Below, one piece after another: positions 21,772 through 34,219 of a stretch of DNA of 64,000 nucleotides. Source of the DNA: Larix kaempferi (taxonomy: Eukaryota > Streptophyta > Pinopsida > Pinales > Pinaceae). Made by a program: the position numbers and the translations under genes. Within the stretch, counting starts at the first letter, position 1. Each line of letters begins with the position of its first letter. The notes under the pieces are model-generated. The model made no database searches, was not told where the DNA came from, and worked only from the letters and a program-made list of their open reading frames with translations. The stretch spans positions 46,330,001 through 46,394,000 of the forward strand of contig BSBM01000486.1 of assembly GCA_027924585.1 (NCBI GenBank), given 5' to 3'.

Positions 21772-23340
21772 ATTTACATTTATTCTATAGATAAAAATAG
21801 GCTTTCCATCCTCCATTAATCCTTTTCTCAATTCTATAGTTCCACTCAAGCTTGTAAAGAAGGTCAACTTCAAGATATATGTATAAATTAACTTACTCTC
21901 AGTTGTTATTGTTATACAAAAAATTAGTGAAAGTGACTTTCCAGGATTTGATTAACATAAGCCTATATTTAGTGGAATAACCATGCTAAAACATAAATCC
22001 TTGAGGATTCTTATTTTGTTGTTGAGATCAAAGGGACACGTTTCCATATGTATAATAGCATTACCAAAAAGAATCTAAGGATTATTATTATTCTAGTTAA
22101 AGTAGTAACAACACAACTTGCTTCTTCCAGACATATCTATAATTTGTCAATGCAAATGCCAAAGGGGTAGTGGATGAGGGACAACCTTTCTTAACAAATA
22201 GATATTATAATTAGTTTCACCTAAACAACCCTCATTGTTCCTTAGCTTAGAAATAACTTTCTTGTAAAACCTTATCATAACATATCTCAATTCAAAATAA
22301 ACCTTATAACTCTTCTAATCTATTCCAAAGTTTATTTAGAAACATTGTGTGAAATCTTTCCTAAATTCACCCTAAGGTCAACAAAGCAAGGGATTGCTTT
22401 TATTATTCGACACTCATCAATGATAATTCTAAATATAAATAAATAGTCCATAGTTGAATGATAGTCTTTAAAACTAGCATGGTCTTTAACCCATTTTCCT
22501 TTACCTTCTAACCATATGTTAATCTTTTTTTCAAAAACAATTCCATATAACTTGGTTAAAAGAGGGATAATCAGAATGGTCCTATAATTTCATGGGTTGC
22601 TTCTTTCATCACTTTATAAAATGGAAACATTGAGGCATGGACTCACTATGTGTATTCCAAAGTAACAATCTAACGGTGTGTAATAAATGTTTGAATGTTG
22701 TCCACAATAATAACCAGTTTATAAAGCTTCATAAAGTACAAATTCAAATCCCTCAAAGGAAACCATATTGTTTACTTCATATTTTCGAGTTAGAATTTGC
22801 ATCAAATATTTTTAAGACCGAACTAAGATCAAAAGTTTGTGATCTAAGTCTAGCCCATGGTCATTTAAGATGTCAAATTCTAGCTATTTATTTGGATATG
22901 GGATACAACCACAATATTTCCAAGAACATAAGTACAACTCATTTATTGTATTTCATCCACTCCATCAAACCATTACAAATTATTAGGTCTTGACGAGTGC
23001 AAAGCTTATCAATTCCCTAAGGAAGAAATTTATAGGTAAAAGTGAGTTCTCATCTAACCCTAGAGGGTTAAGGTTGGAAACATTTCTTAAGATTATAAAT
23101 TGGTTATTTGTTGTTCTAGCTTTAAAGCCCCATAACAAGAGAATATTACCTCCATTTCTTATATTATAAATATATGTTGACTATAGGCAAATCCATCTGG
23201 TGTAGGGACCCTATATTCTTCATGTTCCCAAGTTTCAAGAAGCATTATAATATCAATTTCACTAGAGATCAAGTTTCAAGAAGTAATATAATATCAATTT
23301 CACTATAGATCCAACTTGAGAACTTTACTCTATGAAAAGC
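21772..23340 (-). pseudogene. LINE ORF2: RT core and endonuclease remains (right part), minus strand
   Basis: Continues the LINE cut at 10126. On the minus strand 22300-22480 encodes a degenerate RT segment (TIIQLWTIYLYLEL, then NKLWNRLEEL) matching the 'ID..FTL' to 'LW..LEEL' region of plant LINE RTs. Around 23200-23260 it reads IIMLLETWEHEEYRVP, the 'L.ET' signature of the apurinic endonuclease domain. Order 5' to 3' on the minus strand is endonuclease, RT, C-terminal tail, as in L1-type LINEs. Many stops and frameshifts are present. The + strand open frame at 22637-22993 is an antisense shadow. Confidence 0.65.
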
Positions 23341-23765
23341 CAATAAAATTTCAAACGAAGATATCAAGTTTACTATATCAAAAAAAAATTCTTATCTTTA
23401 ATAGTTATTTTTCTATCTTAAATAATCTTTATCTCTAATAGTTATTTTTCTATTTTAAATTGTTAGCTTACTTTTATGTTCAATTAATTTATTTTTATTT
23501 TTAATTATTAACTCATTTTTATTTTCAATTATTTTGTATAACCTCTTAATGTTTATAACTAAATTTAATTTATACTATACACAATAAAATAATAATTCAT
23601 GTGTTTTATTTTATTCTTATATTTTAATTAAAAAATTAGTAATAATATTTATTTAAATAAATTATTTTTAGTTATATATTTTAATAATAAAATAATTTCA
23701 ACCTCATTAAAAATTAAATCAACCTCATCTAAAAATTTAAATCAACCTCATCTAAAAATTTAAAT
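23341..23765. other. AT-rich spacer, no gene seen
   Basis: Very AT-rich with repeated phrases such as TTATTTTTCTATTTTAAAT and AAATCAACCTCATCTAAAAATT. No coding signal. Confidence 0.6.
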
Positions 23766-24290
23766 CAATATATAAATGGTGGATTCCTTTAAAACTTAAA
23801 CCTTTTTACTAATTATTTTGGAAAATAAAATTAAATCAATATAAATCTTGAATCAACTTCATCTAAAAAATTAAATCAATATATAAATGGTGGATTCTTT
23901 TAAAACTTAAACCTTTTTACTAGTTATTTTGGAAAATAAACTTATGACTTGGAACTTCTTTTCTAGTTAGTTTGGAAAATAAAATTATGACTTCCGCTAA
24001 TTTTATTAAAAGAAGATGGTGGATTCCTTTAAAACTTAAACCTTTTTATTAGTTATTTTGGAAAATAAAATTATTACTTGGAACTTCTTTTCTAGTTAGG
24101 TTGGAAAATAAAATTATGACTTCGAATAATTTTATTAAAAGAAGATGGTGGATTCCTTTAAAACTTAAACCTTTTCATTAATTATTTTGGAAAATAAAAT
24201 TATTACTTGGAACTTCTTTTTTAGTTAGTTCGGAAAATAAAATTATGAATTGGAATAGTTTTATTAAAAGAAGAGGAGTTGGGTCTAATA
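23766..24290 (+). repeat. Tandem repeat, about 4 units of 110-129 bp, from a LINE tail
   Basis: TGGTGGATTC(C/T)TTTAAAACTTAAACC starts near 23778, 23888, 24017 and 24145. Each unit goes on to TTATTTTGGAAAATAAA and, in the later units, GACTTGGAACTTCTTTTCTAGTTAG and ATTTTATTAAAAGAAGA. Translated on +, later units give WKIK and SFIKRR phrases typical of the zinc-binding tail of plant LINE/RT proteins. Confidence 0.8.
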
Positions 24291-24370
24291 TTTTCTATTT
24301 GTGTAAACATAATGAAGAAATTGTTTATCATATGTTTGTTTTTTATAAGTTTGCTCAACAAATTTGAAGG
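24255..24370 (+). pseudogene. RT-associated zinc-binding (zf-RVT) fragment
   Basis: Encodes NSFIKRRGVGSNIFYLCKHNEEIVYHMF, with the C..H.EE..YH..F spacing of the zf-RVT domain at the C-terminus of plant LINE ORF2 proteins. One of the paired cysteines appears replaced by Phe. It lies on the opposite strand to the LINE at 21772-23340, so it is a separate insertion. Confidence 0.6.
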
Positions 24371-26021
24371 TAGGTATCTAAGTGCCTTTAGGTTTCATAC
24401 TATTAAATAAATTTGTCTATTGAAGTATTGAAGACTATGTGTTATAGTGAATAGAAAAGGTTTTCAACCATAAAAAGCTTCCCTTCTTCATTATGCGGTA
24501 ATTTTTGAGACACATAAACAATGTCCTTTTCCAAAATGTAAAGGTAAATGTTTCATTTGTGGTCACGAATTGTTGGGTACAGTATAAAGAGTATCATTCC
24601 AAGCCAAACATCACCTCATCCCAACCTTTTTATTTATGGATGAAGTCTCTATTGACCTCTTAGATGGGGCTTCACATAATGGATATTGTGGTACTGAAAT
24701 GGTTATAATTATAAACTGATTTCAAAATTTTCATTTTAGGATGGGTTACAAGAAAGGCACAAACGCAGAATTTAAGGTATTTTGGGGATTATTATTTTTT
24801 GTTTTTAACAAAATTATTATAGTTATGTAGGTGGTTAGTGATTCTAGATTAATTGTAGATTGATGGCTGGTGATTCTAGAATAATTGTAGGAGAGGCTAG
24901 ACTACAGATTTTTTAATTAAAACAATGGAAATCCAGAATTGAGAGTTTGAAAAAGCACTTTTGTTTCATGTGTCTCACGCAATACATTTTGAAGTATGTT
25001 TTAAGCAAAGAGTAACTGACATAGGCTTTATATAATATTTGTAGACTGTCATTTGTTAGGTTATCTTACATATGGGGTGTGAAACACACTGTTAAAACTT
25101 TAAAATTTCTGTGTTTTTATCAATTGATGCTCTATATATATAAGCTAGAGCTAGGAGGACTAGGCTACATGTTTCTAGATCATTTTGGTAAGTGAAACAG
25201 GAGGAAGGTAACTCTGGTTTTTATGTAAATTTCCTATGTATGGAAGAGTAGAGTAACCTATGCTGCTATGACAGTGGAGAAAGTGGAAGCCTTGATCATT
25301 CCATATAACTTTGATTCAAAATTATGGTAAACTACGGAAGTTTTGACAATAGATTTTCATTATGCCTAAGTTTAAATGCTTAGTGAAAAAAACTCAAACA
25401 TGCGAGGTAAGAATGTTAACGTACATGGAAATTTGCCCTGCCATAGATGACGTTTCATAGATGGAGAACGGTCATTTCCTTATTTTCGTTTGATTGTTTG
25501 AGTAATGTGCGCCGGCAAAATAATTTTGATTGGACACACCTTACCCTTTCCTATTTTCCAAAATGATAGTTGCCAGTCACTGCGCCCTGAGATGGACAGA
25601 TAACCATGTGCCTTCATAATATTCGGTCCTCTCTTTTCTGTCGCAGTCTCATGACCATATCGTTTGCATTTTCCAACAAGTATTTGCAGTGTCGTTTTCA
25701 AAATCAATTTCTGAAGCATTTCTACCATCGTCCCGTTCTTTAGAATGAAAATATAAGTAGATTGATATATATTTAGGTTTCCCATGCGATTTGAGTGGAT
25801 TCTTGGTACGTACAGACCCCACTAACTTTTTTGGATTCTCTGTATTTGTTTTATAGAAAAACACTATAAACGTTATTCTCAGATCTACATATAATCAGTG
25901 CTGGTTTCATTCTTGGATGACTGAACTTTGAATAAGTATTTATATTGCATCCATGGATACTTGCAAGGGTCGATTGAAACTATTATTCGAGTTTAAATCA
26001 TGTGCTTCAAATCAACCCTAA
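24371..26021. other. Unassigned DNA, no gene supported
   Basis: No domain or repeat recognised. The antisense open frames at 25480-25864 are unremarkable and lack any family motif I know. Confidence 0.5.
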
Positions 26022-27960
26022 TGTAATATTCCGAATTTTGGACTAACTATTTTTGTTGTTATATTGGGCCACGGCCCCAGCACCTATGTTTTATTTTGAG
26101 TATTGGGCATAAGCCCTAGCACCTATGATTTACTCTTTTATATGTTGACATATCAGACATAGACCCTGACTAACTTCTTTATTTGAGTATTTATTTGAGT
26201 ATATACTGGGCCAGAAGGCCCCAATGTTTTAATGATGTTCTTCAACTTTGATATGGATACAAACTTTAATATACTAAGATGATCTTTTGTTACTTATTGT
26301 GCAGAGCTATGATTTTTACATGATTTGACTTATGAGTGTGTTGAGCATGGACTCAGAAACACACATATAACCCACGTACTGGGCATAAGCCCTGATGTAC
26401 CTAGAATAATGTTTATGTACTCGGAGTAAGCCCTGAGATACATTGAATGTTGGGCCTAAGCCCTGGAGCACTCCAAGCTTGATAAACGAATACCGGATCC
26501 GAGGCAACTTAAATATTCTAGATGTGCCTCACAACCACATTCTAGCACTAGTGTTGAGCAGAGGCTCTGGAATTGCACTAGCGTAACGCCCATGTGAGAG
26601 TGTTGAGTTAAATGGATCTGAAAAGTACTCGGGGTTACTGGATCTCAAAGTGTTGAGTCGGAGGAGACTCTGAATAGCAATTTTACTTTCATCACATTTA
26701 TTTAATTTGATTAAATGATTCATCTTTTATCTATCATCAAATACTGCAGGAACTACCATGTTAAATAAGGGAATCGGACATGCAAAGAGAGAGACTAGAA
26801 GTGCCTATCCTAGGTTACCCAAAGACCATCCAAAGAAGCGGACCTTACCCTTAAGTTGTTAAAACTAAGTATCATGTAAAGATACAAGATTTAATATTAT
26901 TATTAAGAATATTTAATAAATGATGAGGTGATTAATTATTTATAAAAGACATTATTGCATATAGTTTATCATAGTGGGATGTCACATTATTTAATAGTAT
27001 TAATAGAGTATTAATATTTAGTGGGTAGCCACATTTATAAATAGTATTACTAATGTATTAATACCTAGGTTAGAAATATTATTAGTATAATTATTGTTAT
27101 CATAATTATTATGAAGAGCTTAAATCAGAAATCACTTATAGATTAAACCATTGAAAAAGTCTTAGTGTAAAAGACTAGATATTTATTAAATATTATCTTT
27201 TAAATATTATTTATCTAATTTAAAGAAACAAATTATTCCAATAGTCATAATTCAAGACTCCCCTACATAAAGAGGGCAGATCCCAAGTTTTGGGATCATC
27301 TATCTTTTTCATTATCATTTGCTTATGGTAATCAGAGAGAAGTCTTCTGCTCCAAGAAACTAAACTAGCAGTAACCCTAGGGCCTCTATCTCTTTTTCAT
27401 GTTGGAATCGAGCTTGGGGGGATCCATACAAAACCAGGAACGGTTGTAGGGTCATGGTTGGGAGGAACATGGTAGTCCCAAAGTTATCTAGTTGAGGAAA
27501 ACATCCTAACAGGTTAGACCTCTACAACAAGTTCTGCATTAATTATTGTTTGAGTGTGCAGGCTTCTACAGGAAAGGATCAAGTACCAAGCAACCAGACT
27601 TCTACAAGAGAGGATCAAGCACCAAGGAAGCCAGGTATGTAGAATTAATTGTCTCCATTTTCCCGTTATGTTCGACATAGGCTTTTAAATTGGAATTAAT
27701 ACTTTAGCATTGTTCTCATTATAAAAATTATCAACACTTAGAGGTTTTGCCCAAAAACTAGTGGAGGGTCTAGCAGTTCTAGCCAAGCTAGCTTGTGCTA
27801 GACAACACGCCATCAGCAACTTAGAAACCCTACTATGATTTTCGGAAGACTTCCCTTTGTTTTCCCATAATAACTTCCAGGATTAGGGTTATTATATTTT
27901 CTAAAATGATTTATTTCTGAATCGTCTTACTAATTCGCAGTGCAGGGATTTCTTCTACTT
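26022..27960 (+). repeat. Candidate degenerate LTR, + orientation
   Basis: Starts TGTAATATTCCGAATTTTGG, like the LTR starts at 31502 and 40592. It contains repeated palindromic GGGC-N-GCCC phrases (26065-26470), an AT-rich block, and a possible promoter (CTACATAAAGAGGGC near 27262) with a following leader-like stretch. Two related ~32-bp phrases (CTTCTACA(G/A)GAAAGGATCAAG-like) adjoin near 27566-27630. No right boundary or TSD found. Confidence 0.3.
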
Positions 27961-30423
27961 ATTAAATTTCTTTTATTGTTATAGCCTTTATACTTAAAAT
28001 TCATTAGATAGAAATTACCATAGCATTAAATCAAACATCGAATATCCCAGTCACAATGCACATCAATCGTAGTCTAAACATTAAACAGTAACTATTACTC
28101 TTTGTGTTCTTTCAAAACAAGGTATATTTCTACCTTACCAATATCTCTACGATTGCAACCAAACAGTCAACCATTAAATCAAAACGACAACAGACTTCTC
28201 TTATGGATCGAACCCCATTATCAACCAACGATTCCATATTTTAAACTATACTACTTTTAATCCATAGAAATAGAAGTCAAGAGATCGAAACCCACTAGAA
28301 ATCATACTATTTTAACATTAGCCAAATAGCATAGAATTTCCATGCAGAAACATTTAAACATCCAACCCATCATTTTCTCTATCAATGATCGAATTCATAC
28401 AGCCATCCATTGAAAATGAAATACAGAGCAAGGGATCGAATCCCTCCATTCTTCCAATTAAATTCACAACCAGAAAGAGAACGCAACATGAAACACCAAG
28501 TGAAAACCCACAGGCATGTAAGAATATCAGACAAGGGTTTTGTTCCACCCACTAACACATTTCATTCTGGCAGCTATTATAAAACTATGTTTTGCAAATC
28601 CATTCAACAGGTAGAGCCAAGGTAGTCACATGAGGGTTCAGTAACCCTTAACCATTTCATACAGTGAAAACGTAGAGGTCAGTTACAAGTTCAAGTCTCA
28701 TAGAAAAACACAGAGGCCAAACTTCACCTATTTCTCAGACAGAGGCAATCGCTGTTCAGGATAGATGCAATCCATGGCAAGACCATGATTTCCCATTTTA
28801 CACATACTCAACCCACAACTTTCATATCAGAGGCAATGATAGCAAACACAGAAAATCGAGAACTACTACTCTCACCACAAGAAAAAATGCAAAGACTAGA
28901 TAACGTGCAAATCAACTAAAGAATGATGTAGTAAAACCATTTCCTCTATTCACAGGTCCAAGGATGCTTTTATAAATAAAATATGCAAACATGTCAAACC
29001 CAGTTTTGCATTGGGTATTATTATTACAACCTCTACAAGGATCAACCTGGAGCCGAATGGCCAAAACCTTACACTAAGACCCTCAAGGACCATTAAGAAT
29101 CAACAGTTACATTTCATAATGGTCCAACCAACGACGACCTCAAGGAGCCTCAAAACTCGTTGCAGGAAACTCAAATCAGGCTCACGAAACTCATCAAAGC
29201 AAAAAAACTCACAGTACACTCCACAAAGGCGAGAGGAGAGTTAAGGAATGGTGAAACTCTGAACTTACCATTGGTGACGCCATCAATGTCAAGTATTGTC
29301 CACATAGAAGAGAAACGCCAACCAACACCTGCTAAACAAACAAGCCATACAAAGTCAAAACCCTGGGTTTTATATCACAATGATCTAAATGAAATAGTAG
29401 GTAATGTAGCATGATTTAGGGATAGGTTACCTTCATTTCTCAGGCGCCATCTTTGCATACAAAACCCATATGGTGTGCTGACCATGAGCCAAGCTCAGGT
29501 CAGTACACGAAACCCTCAATGCATCCACACCAAAACAAGTGAAATGAAACACGAAGTTCAACCTTTATTGGTGTAGAAACCAAGGGAGAAACCCTCATCA
29601 TAGCTGGCAGCATTGGCCATGTGCCATCGCAGAAGTGCATTCAATGCTACCACCAAACCCCAAAGATTCGATTTGGACCCAAAACTCTATAGTAGAAGAG
29701 TCATGCTTGATCAACAAGTTTTATAAACACACATGTATTTCAAAGACCATAAGCATTGCCTAGTACCAACAATAAATTACCAAGTCAACAATTATTATAA
29801 GTTCAACAAGTTTCACAAACGACCTCCAAGGCTTTAAAAGGTGTCGATCTTTAACCATCACATACTTTGGGTTTCATAAATTATTGGAACCATGTAGTAA
29901 GCACCCTAGGTGAATGCTGCTATAAGTACACCTACAAATAGATACAAATCGAATGCATTAGCGAAACTCGCTAAGTAAGTCAACAGTCTCCACTTCTTAC
30001 ACCCTACCTCTCGGCAGCCCTGTCGGGGTACTTTGCCCTTGAAAAGACCAAGCATCTCACCATGGGCCTCAACCACCACCAATAGGGGTCCATCCCACCT
30101 GAATTATCAGTTAGACTTTAATGAACATGCATACAAACTCTTAAAACTGTAAGAAGGAGATCTGCATTATTATCCTCTAAACATTATACAATGGTGACAG
30201 ATTTACACTTCTATTCATTACAATGCTTCCGCAAAGCTGTAGGATTCACAACCAGTAAGACCATGATTCTTATAAAACTAAGACTCTTCAAAATGTCGCA
30301 AAAGAAGTATCGATATAGTATTCTCTTAACAGTGTTGATGTTAATTTACAATTATCATTTCCTAACTAGTTTATTACGGTAACGGAATTTTTATTTTATT
30401 TTACTATTTTTAGGGACATTACA
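27961..30423. other. Unassigned repeat-like DNA ending in an LTR-type terminus
   Basis: The right end TTTTTAGGGACATTACA (30407-30423) resembles the LARD LTR end GGGACATTACA, so a minus-strand LTR may begin here. A hairpin-forming sequence is at 29473-29508. Open frames at 29011-29414 show no known motif. Neither ORF nor TSD supports a defined element. Confidence 0.35.
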
Positions 30424-30449
30424 CTGAAGCAACAAATCAAGCCAAGGAC

Positions 30450-30637
30450 AAATGGTAGCGCGGGACACTAGGGAGTTCTGTGGACGATTTTGAGGAATTT
30501 GTTGCATTGTTGGATAGAATTCGTTATATGAAGACTAATCACATGAACTTCGGTATTTGGGAGGAGATATCAGTCCCAGAAGACTCAGATGCCAAAGTTA
30601 TGAAAAAAAAATCGTCATGGATTCAGGACTCATAGTT
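30450..30637 (+). pseudogene. Short unrecognised gene fragment
   Basis: An open stretch encodes SVDDFEEFVALLDRIRYMK, then MNFGIWEEISVPEDSD, and ends at TAG near 30635. The composition looks like real protein rather than random AT-rich DNA. It has no ATG at a sensible place and no downstream continuation. I do not recognise the family. Confidence 0.35.
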
Positions 30638-30639
30638 AA

Positions 30640-31084
30640 GAATACCATTTCTGCACACAGTCCCTTTTAGATGGAGAAAAAAGGAAAAGAAAGCATTAAC
30701 GGTAACCAGTTTAATATGAGTTATTTTTCTTTCGATGACAAGCGCCTTTTAGAAAGCTTTTATCTGAACATTTGAGACAGGGTTTTTATATGGATGTCTG
30801 GAAAGATACCAAAGATGTAAGATGTTCTGTATTTGTGCAAAATAAACATTGTTATAAACGATGAACGCATATAGGAGTTACGGTATGCTCTTATGATAAA
30901 ACAGATGTAATGCTTTGTTTTTCTTTCCCTCGTTACCTATGAATTTCTCTTGTTTTCTGCTACATTTTGAAATTCATTATAAAATTGTTTTATATGATGT
31001 TATTAATTAGTACAGTTATTCACTACATGTTATCTATGCATTAGCTACTAGTTATTTTTTATATTTCTTTTTTTACACAGATAG
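30640..31084. other. AT-rich spacer, no gene seen
   Basis: No open frame or repeat that can be supported. Confidence 0.5.
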
Positions 31085-31322
31085 TTGTTTATATCTGAGA
31101 ATTTGGGGTGGACTACCATCTATGCTTTTACCAGATTGAAGGAGGATGGCACTTAACTTGTGATCTATCCTTGTTCACTTGACTCTGCTAGTTTTATAAT
31201 TTTTTATTTTGAATTTTGAACTATGCCCATAAATTCAATGTGGACAGTACACTTGTCCCATCCTCCTTCAACCTAGGAAAAGCATAGATGGTAGTCCACC
31301 CCAAATTCTAAAATATAAACAC
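31085..31322. repeat. Foldback inverted repeat, ~60-bp arms
   Basis: The left arm (about 31087-31150) contains GAATTTGGGGTGGACTACCA and TCTATGCTTTT...TTGAAGGAGGATGG. The right arm (about 31256-31321) is its reverse complement with few differences (CCATCCTCCTTCAA, AAAAGCATAGATGGTAGTCC, ACCCCAAATTC). The loop is about 105 bp. It could be a MITE or a hairpin RNA source. No clear TSD. Confidence 0.8.
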
Positions 31323-31453
31323 ATATCAATATAATTATAAAAAAGTTGTTTAGATGTCATTTTGATTATTAGCACACTCACTTTTAATTTGTGGTGGATA
31401 AACATCTATAAATCACAAGTTAAATGCCAAATATTATTTATTATCTTATCAAT

Positions 31454-31495
<42 letters not shown>

Positions 31496-31502
31496 TATGT
31501 AT
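31454..31502. repeat. (AT)n(GT)n(AT)n microsatellite
   Basis: A run of ATATAT, then about 14 GT units, then ATATATGTATGTATGT. Confidence 0.9.
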
Positions 31503-33130
31503 GTAATATCCAGATTTTGACTCTATTGCATTAAAATTGTAAATGATATAAATATCGTTATGAAATCGTGGTGAGGAGCTCAAGGACAAGGCCCCACCAT
31601 TGATTTAGTGTTTTATGTATCGACAATTAAAAATCGATGCATATGGTTCTCGTGCTAGCCACGCACAATAGAAATTAAGACATCATGTAAATATGAATTT
31701 TAATGAAATACCCACAACTAGCTATGCAATGCAACAAGAGATGGGGGCATGATTTTTAAAAGGAATAGGGAGGGAAAATGTTCAAACCTTTGAGCCAATA
31801 GTTTTAAGTCAAATGTCAATGAGAGAACCCATAAACTCTCAACTACCCATTTTGACTTATGCACCCAATCATTTAATTCTTCCAAGAGTTGGTTGAGGTA
31901 GTTAAAGCATTGGGAATGGAGAGGTATGGCAGCCAATTTCGTGTATGGGAAAGCCATCAATTTGGGAAATCATATTTTAGCTTCTTGGGAAAGAAAACAC
32001 CCACGAAATTGTGCCCAATCCATTCTTCACCCATGTTCTTTGCTACCTCATGTAGTCTTAGCTAGCTGGGGTGTTTTCCTTCACGTTTTCTATCATTTTC
32101 TTTCATTTTTCCATAGCTGGGAACTCGTTTTAGTGTTGCACAATGGATGGGAGGAAGAGAGTCAGGATTTGGGGGTTCATAGAGGCCATTTCTTCCCCTT
32201 GAATGCCCATAAACGTTTTCTGAAATCGATTTGCTCTCCCAGGGTTGATTCCCCATCTAACATTTCGTTTTTGGTTTCCCACGATTTCTTAAACTAATGG
32301 AAACCCCATCTTGGGCATCCCACAGTCAAAACATTTTCTTCATGCCCAACACTTTTGTTTTGTGGTTATGTGCACCCTTGTTTTGAGTTGAATTTGTGAG
32401 TAAGAAGTTAGGAGTGGAAGAGGATTAGAATTGGCTTGATAAACCTAGTGAAGAGAGTAACCTCACAAAAAGGATCAAAGGACCTTGGCTACTTTTCTAT
32501 ACACACCTTGAAGAACACTAGAAGGGGAGGTATGGCCTTAGGAACTATATAACAATGCAAGGAATACTTCCTTGTGTTTGTTGTGTAGGTATTGTGGGTA
32601 CCAAGCTGGCTAGATCTTGTAGAGGCACCAATAGCTATGTGGTTGAGCTCACTAGCTTAGCAATTCTTCCTTTCCATTGCCTTGGAAGCATGATAAACCC
32701 AACGGTGGATTGGCTTGGCTGAATTTTAGTGTGTATTTGGTTATGTGTGAGCCTATTGTTCCCTTTTTCCTTGTAGAAATCATGCCCAGCTCGGGGGGTG
32801 GCAGTTGTGTTGAAATATTTATGGGCACAATTGGCCTATGATTGGGTGGAACGTTGCAGTTGCATAGCCAGTTGCTCGAGACTACTTCGTTTCAAGATAA
32901 GTACTCTCCTGTGTTAATTCTGAAATGTATTTATTTGACAATTCTTATGAATATGTTGAATGCATGCTAGATGTGTAGTAGAAATTTACTTCCGCTGTGT
33001 TTCTCGCATTTATACATCTGCATATGTCTTTTATTTCCAATGGATTTTTGTTAACGACCATTCGCCTAGATGCCCAGCCTTAGCGTCATGTTCTCTCCAT
33101 CGCACTAGATCGATGAGAGGGGACGCGACA
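31502..33130 (+). repeat. Candidate solo LTR (~1.6 kb)
   Basis: Begins TGTAATATCC and ends GGGGACGCGACA. Imperfect flanking pentamers ATGTA/ATATA (4/5) lie in simple-sequence DNA, so this TSD is weak. No coding domain inside; the open frames at 31718-32297 are not recognised. Size and ends are LTR-like, but no second LTR or internal region is present. Confidence 0.45.
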
Positions 33131-33521
33131 ATATATATATATATATAAACACTATGTTAAAAATAAAATAAAATAAATAAAAAAATATATAAGAGTTTTA
33201 AAATTGATAGATTCAAAATACAAAACTGAAATCAATTTTAAAAATTAAGTATGATAACAAAACATGATTTTAGAGGAAAAGAAAAATATTAACTTTAAAC
33301 AGAGAAGAAATTTTTGCTTAACAATGCCTCTTCGCTCCATTTTCTTTTAAGCTATTATGTTCATGAGATGCGGCAGCTAGAAGAATGTTGCTTGGGTTCA
33401 CTTTCAATTTGAAGAGTTGTCGACGCAATTTCATTATTGCGCCAAAGAGGTGCATTCTACAGCCCAGTACGAGATGTGTAACTACTTTTGTGCTCATCCT
33501 AGAGTTGACACATGTCCCTTT

Positions 33522-33565
<44 letters not shown>

Positions 33566-34219
33566 AAAAAATAACATGTTGACTAAAATTAGATTTAAAA
33601 CAATTATAACAGCATATATATATAACTACAAAATTAGATAAATTGAAACTCTTCCTCAACATTTGCACTTGAAAAAGGGGTTTGCACCTCAAGATATTTG
33701 ATCCCTCTCGTCACTTGGTAGATCCCCTTTAATATGGATCTATGTTGGTTTTATTTAAATGTATGAGATGCGACAGCTAGAAGAATGTTGTTGGGTCCAC
33801 TTTCAACTTGAAGAGTGGTCAATGCAATTTCAATATTATTTTTATAAATGTAACATCTTTTTCAAATGTATGAGATGTTGCAGCTAGAAGAATGTTGCTT
33901 GGGTCAACTTTTAGGTTGAAGAGTAGTAGATGCAATTTCATTATTTTTATAAATGTAAGAGTTTTGAAAGAAAAAAATTTACTTTTAAGGATTTGATTTT
34001 TCATGTTAGATTTATATAGTGAAATTTGAACCCAAGAGGAAAGTATAATAGCATTCCTCCCAACCACGGGATCTACATTGAATTGAATTTTAAGGATTTG
34101 ATTTATTTAAATATCTTTAAAATTATTATGATGACAATGATTATATTTATTAATATTGAGTGAGATCAATTTTGAATTTTGGTTTATTTGGTCTTAAAAA
34201 GATAAGAAGTAACTTGTTT
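33131..34219. repeat. Repeat-rich AT spacer with three copies of an ~80-bp unit
   Basis: ATGAGATG(C/T)(G/T)(G/A)CAGCTAGAAGAATGTTG begins near 33364, 33763 and 33867, each followed by a TTGAAGAG...TGCAATTTCA tail. An (AT)n run is at 33525-33562. The related text CACCTCAAGATATTTGATCCCTCTC at 33686 recurs near 36461. No gene. Confidence 0.7.

Noticed and set aside
22637-22993. 118-codon open frame on the + strand
   Set aside because: Antisense to decayed LINE endonuclease/RT sequence; no protein signature.
26022-30423. One giant 4.4-kb LTR or solo element with ends TGTAATATTCC...GGGACATTACA
   Set aside because: Flanking pentamers CCTAA and CTGAA do not match and no partner LTR is visible; the two ends may belong to different elements.
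33318-33692. Open frames with Ile-Tyr runs on both strands
   Set aside because: Caused by the (AT)n microsatellite.
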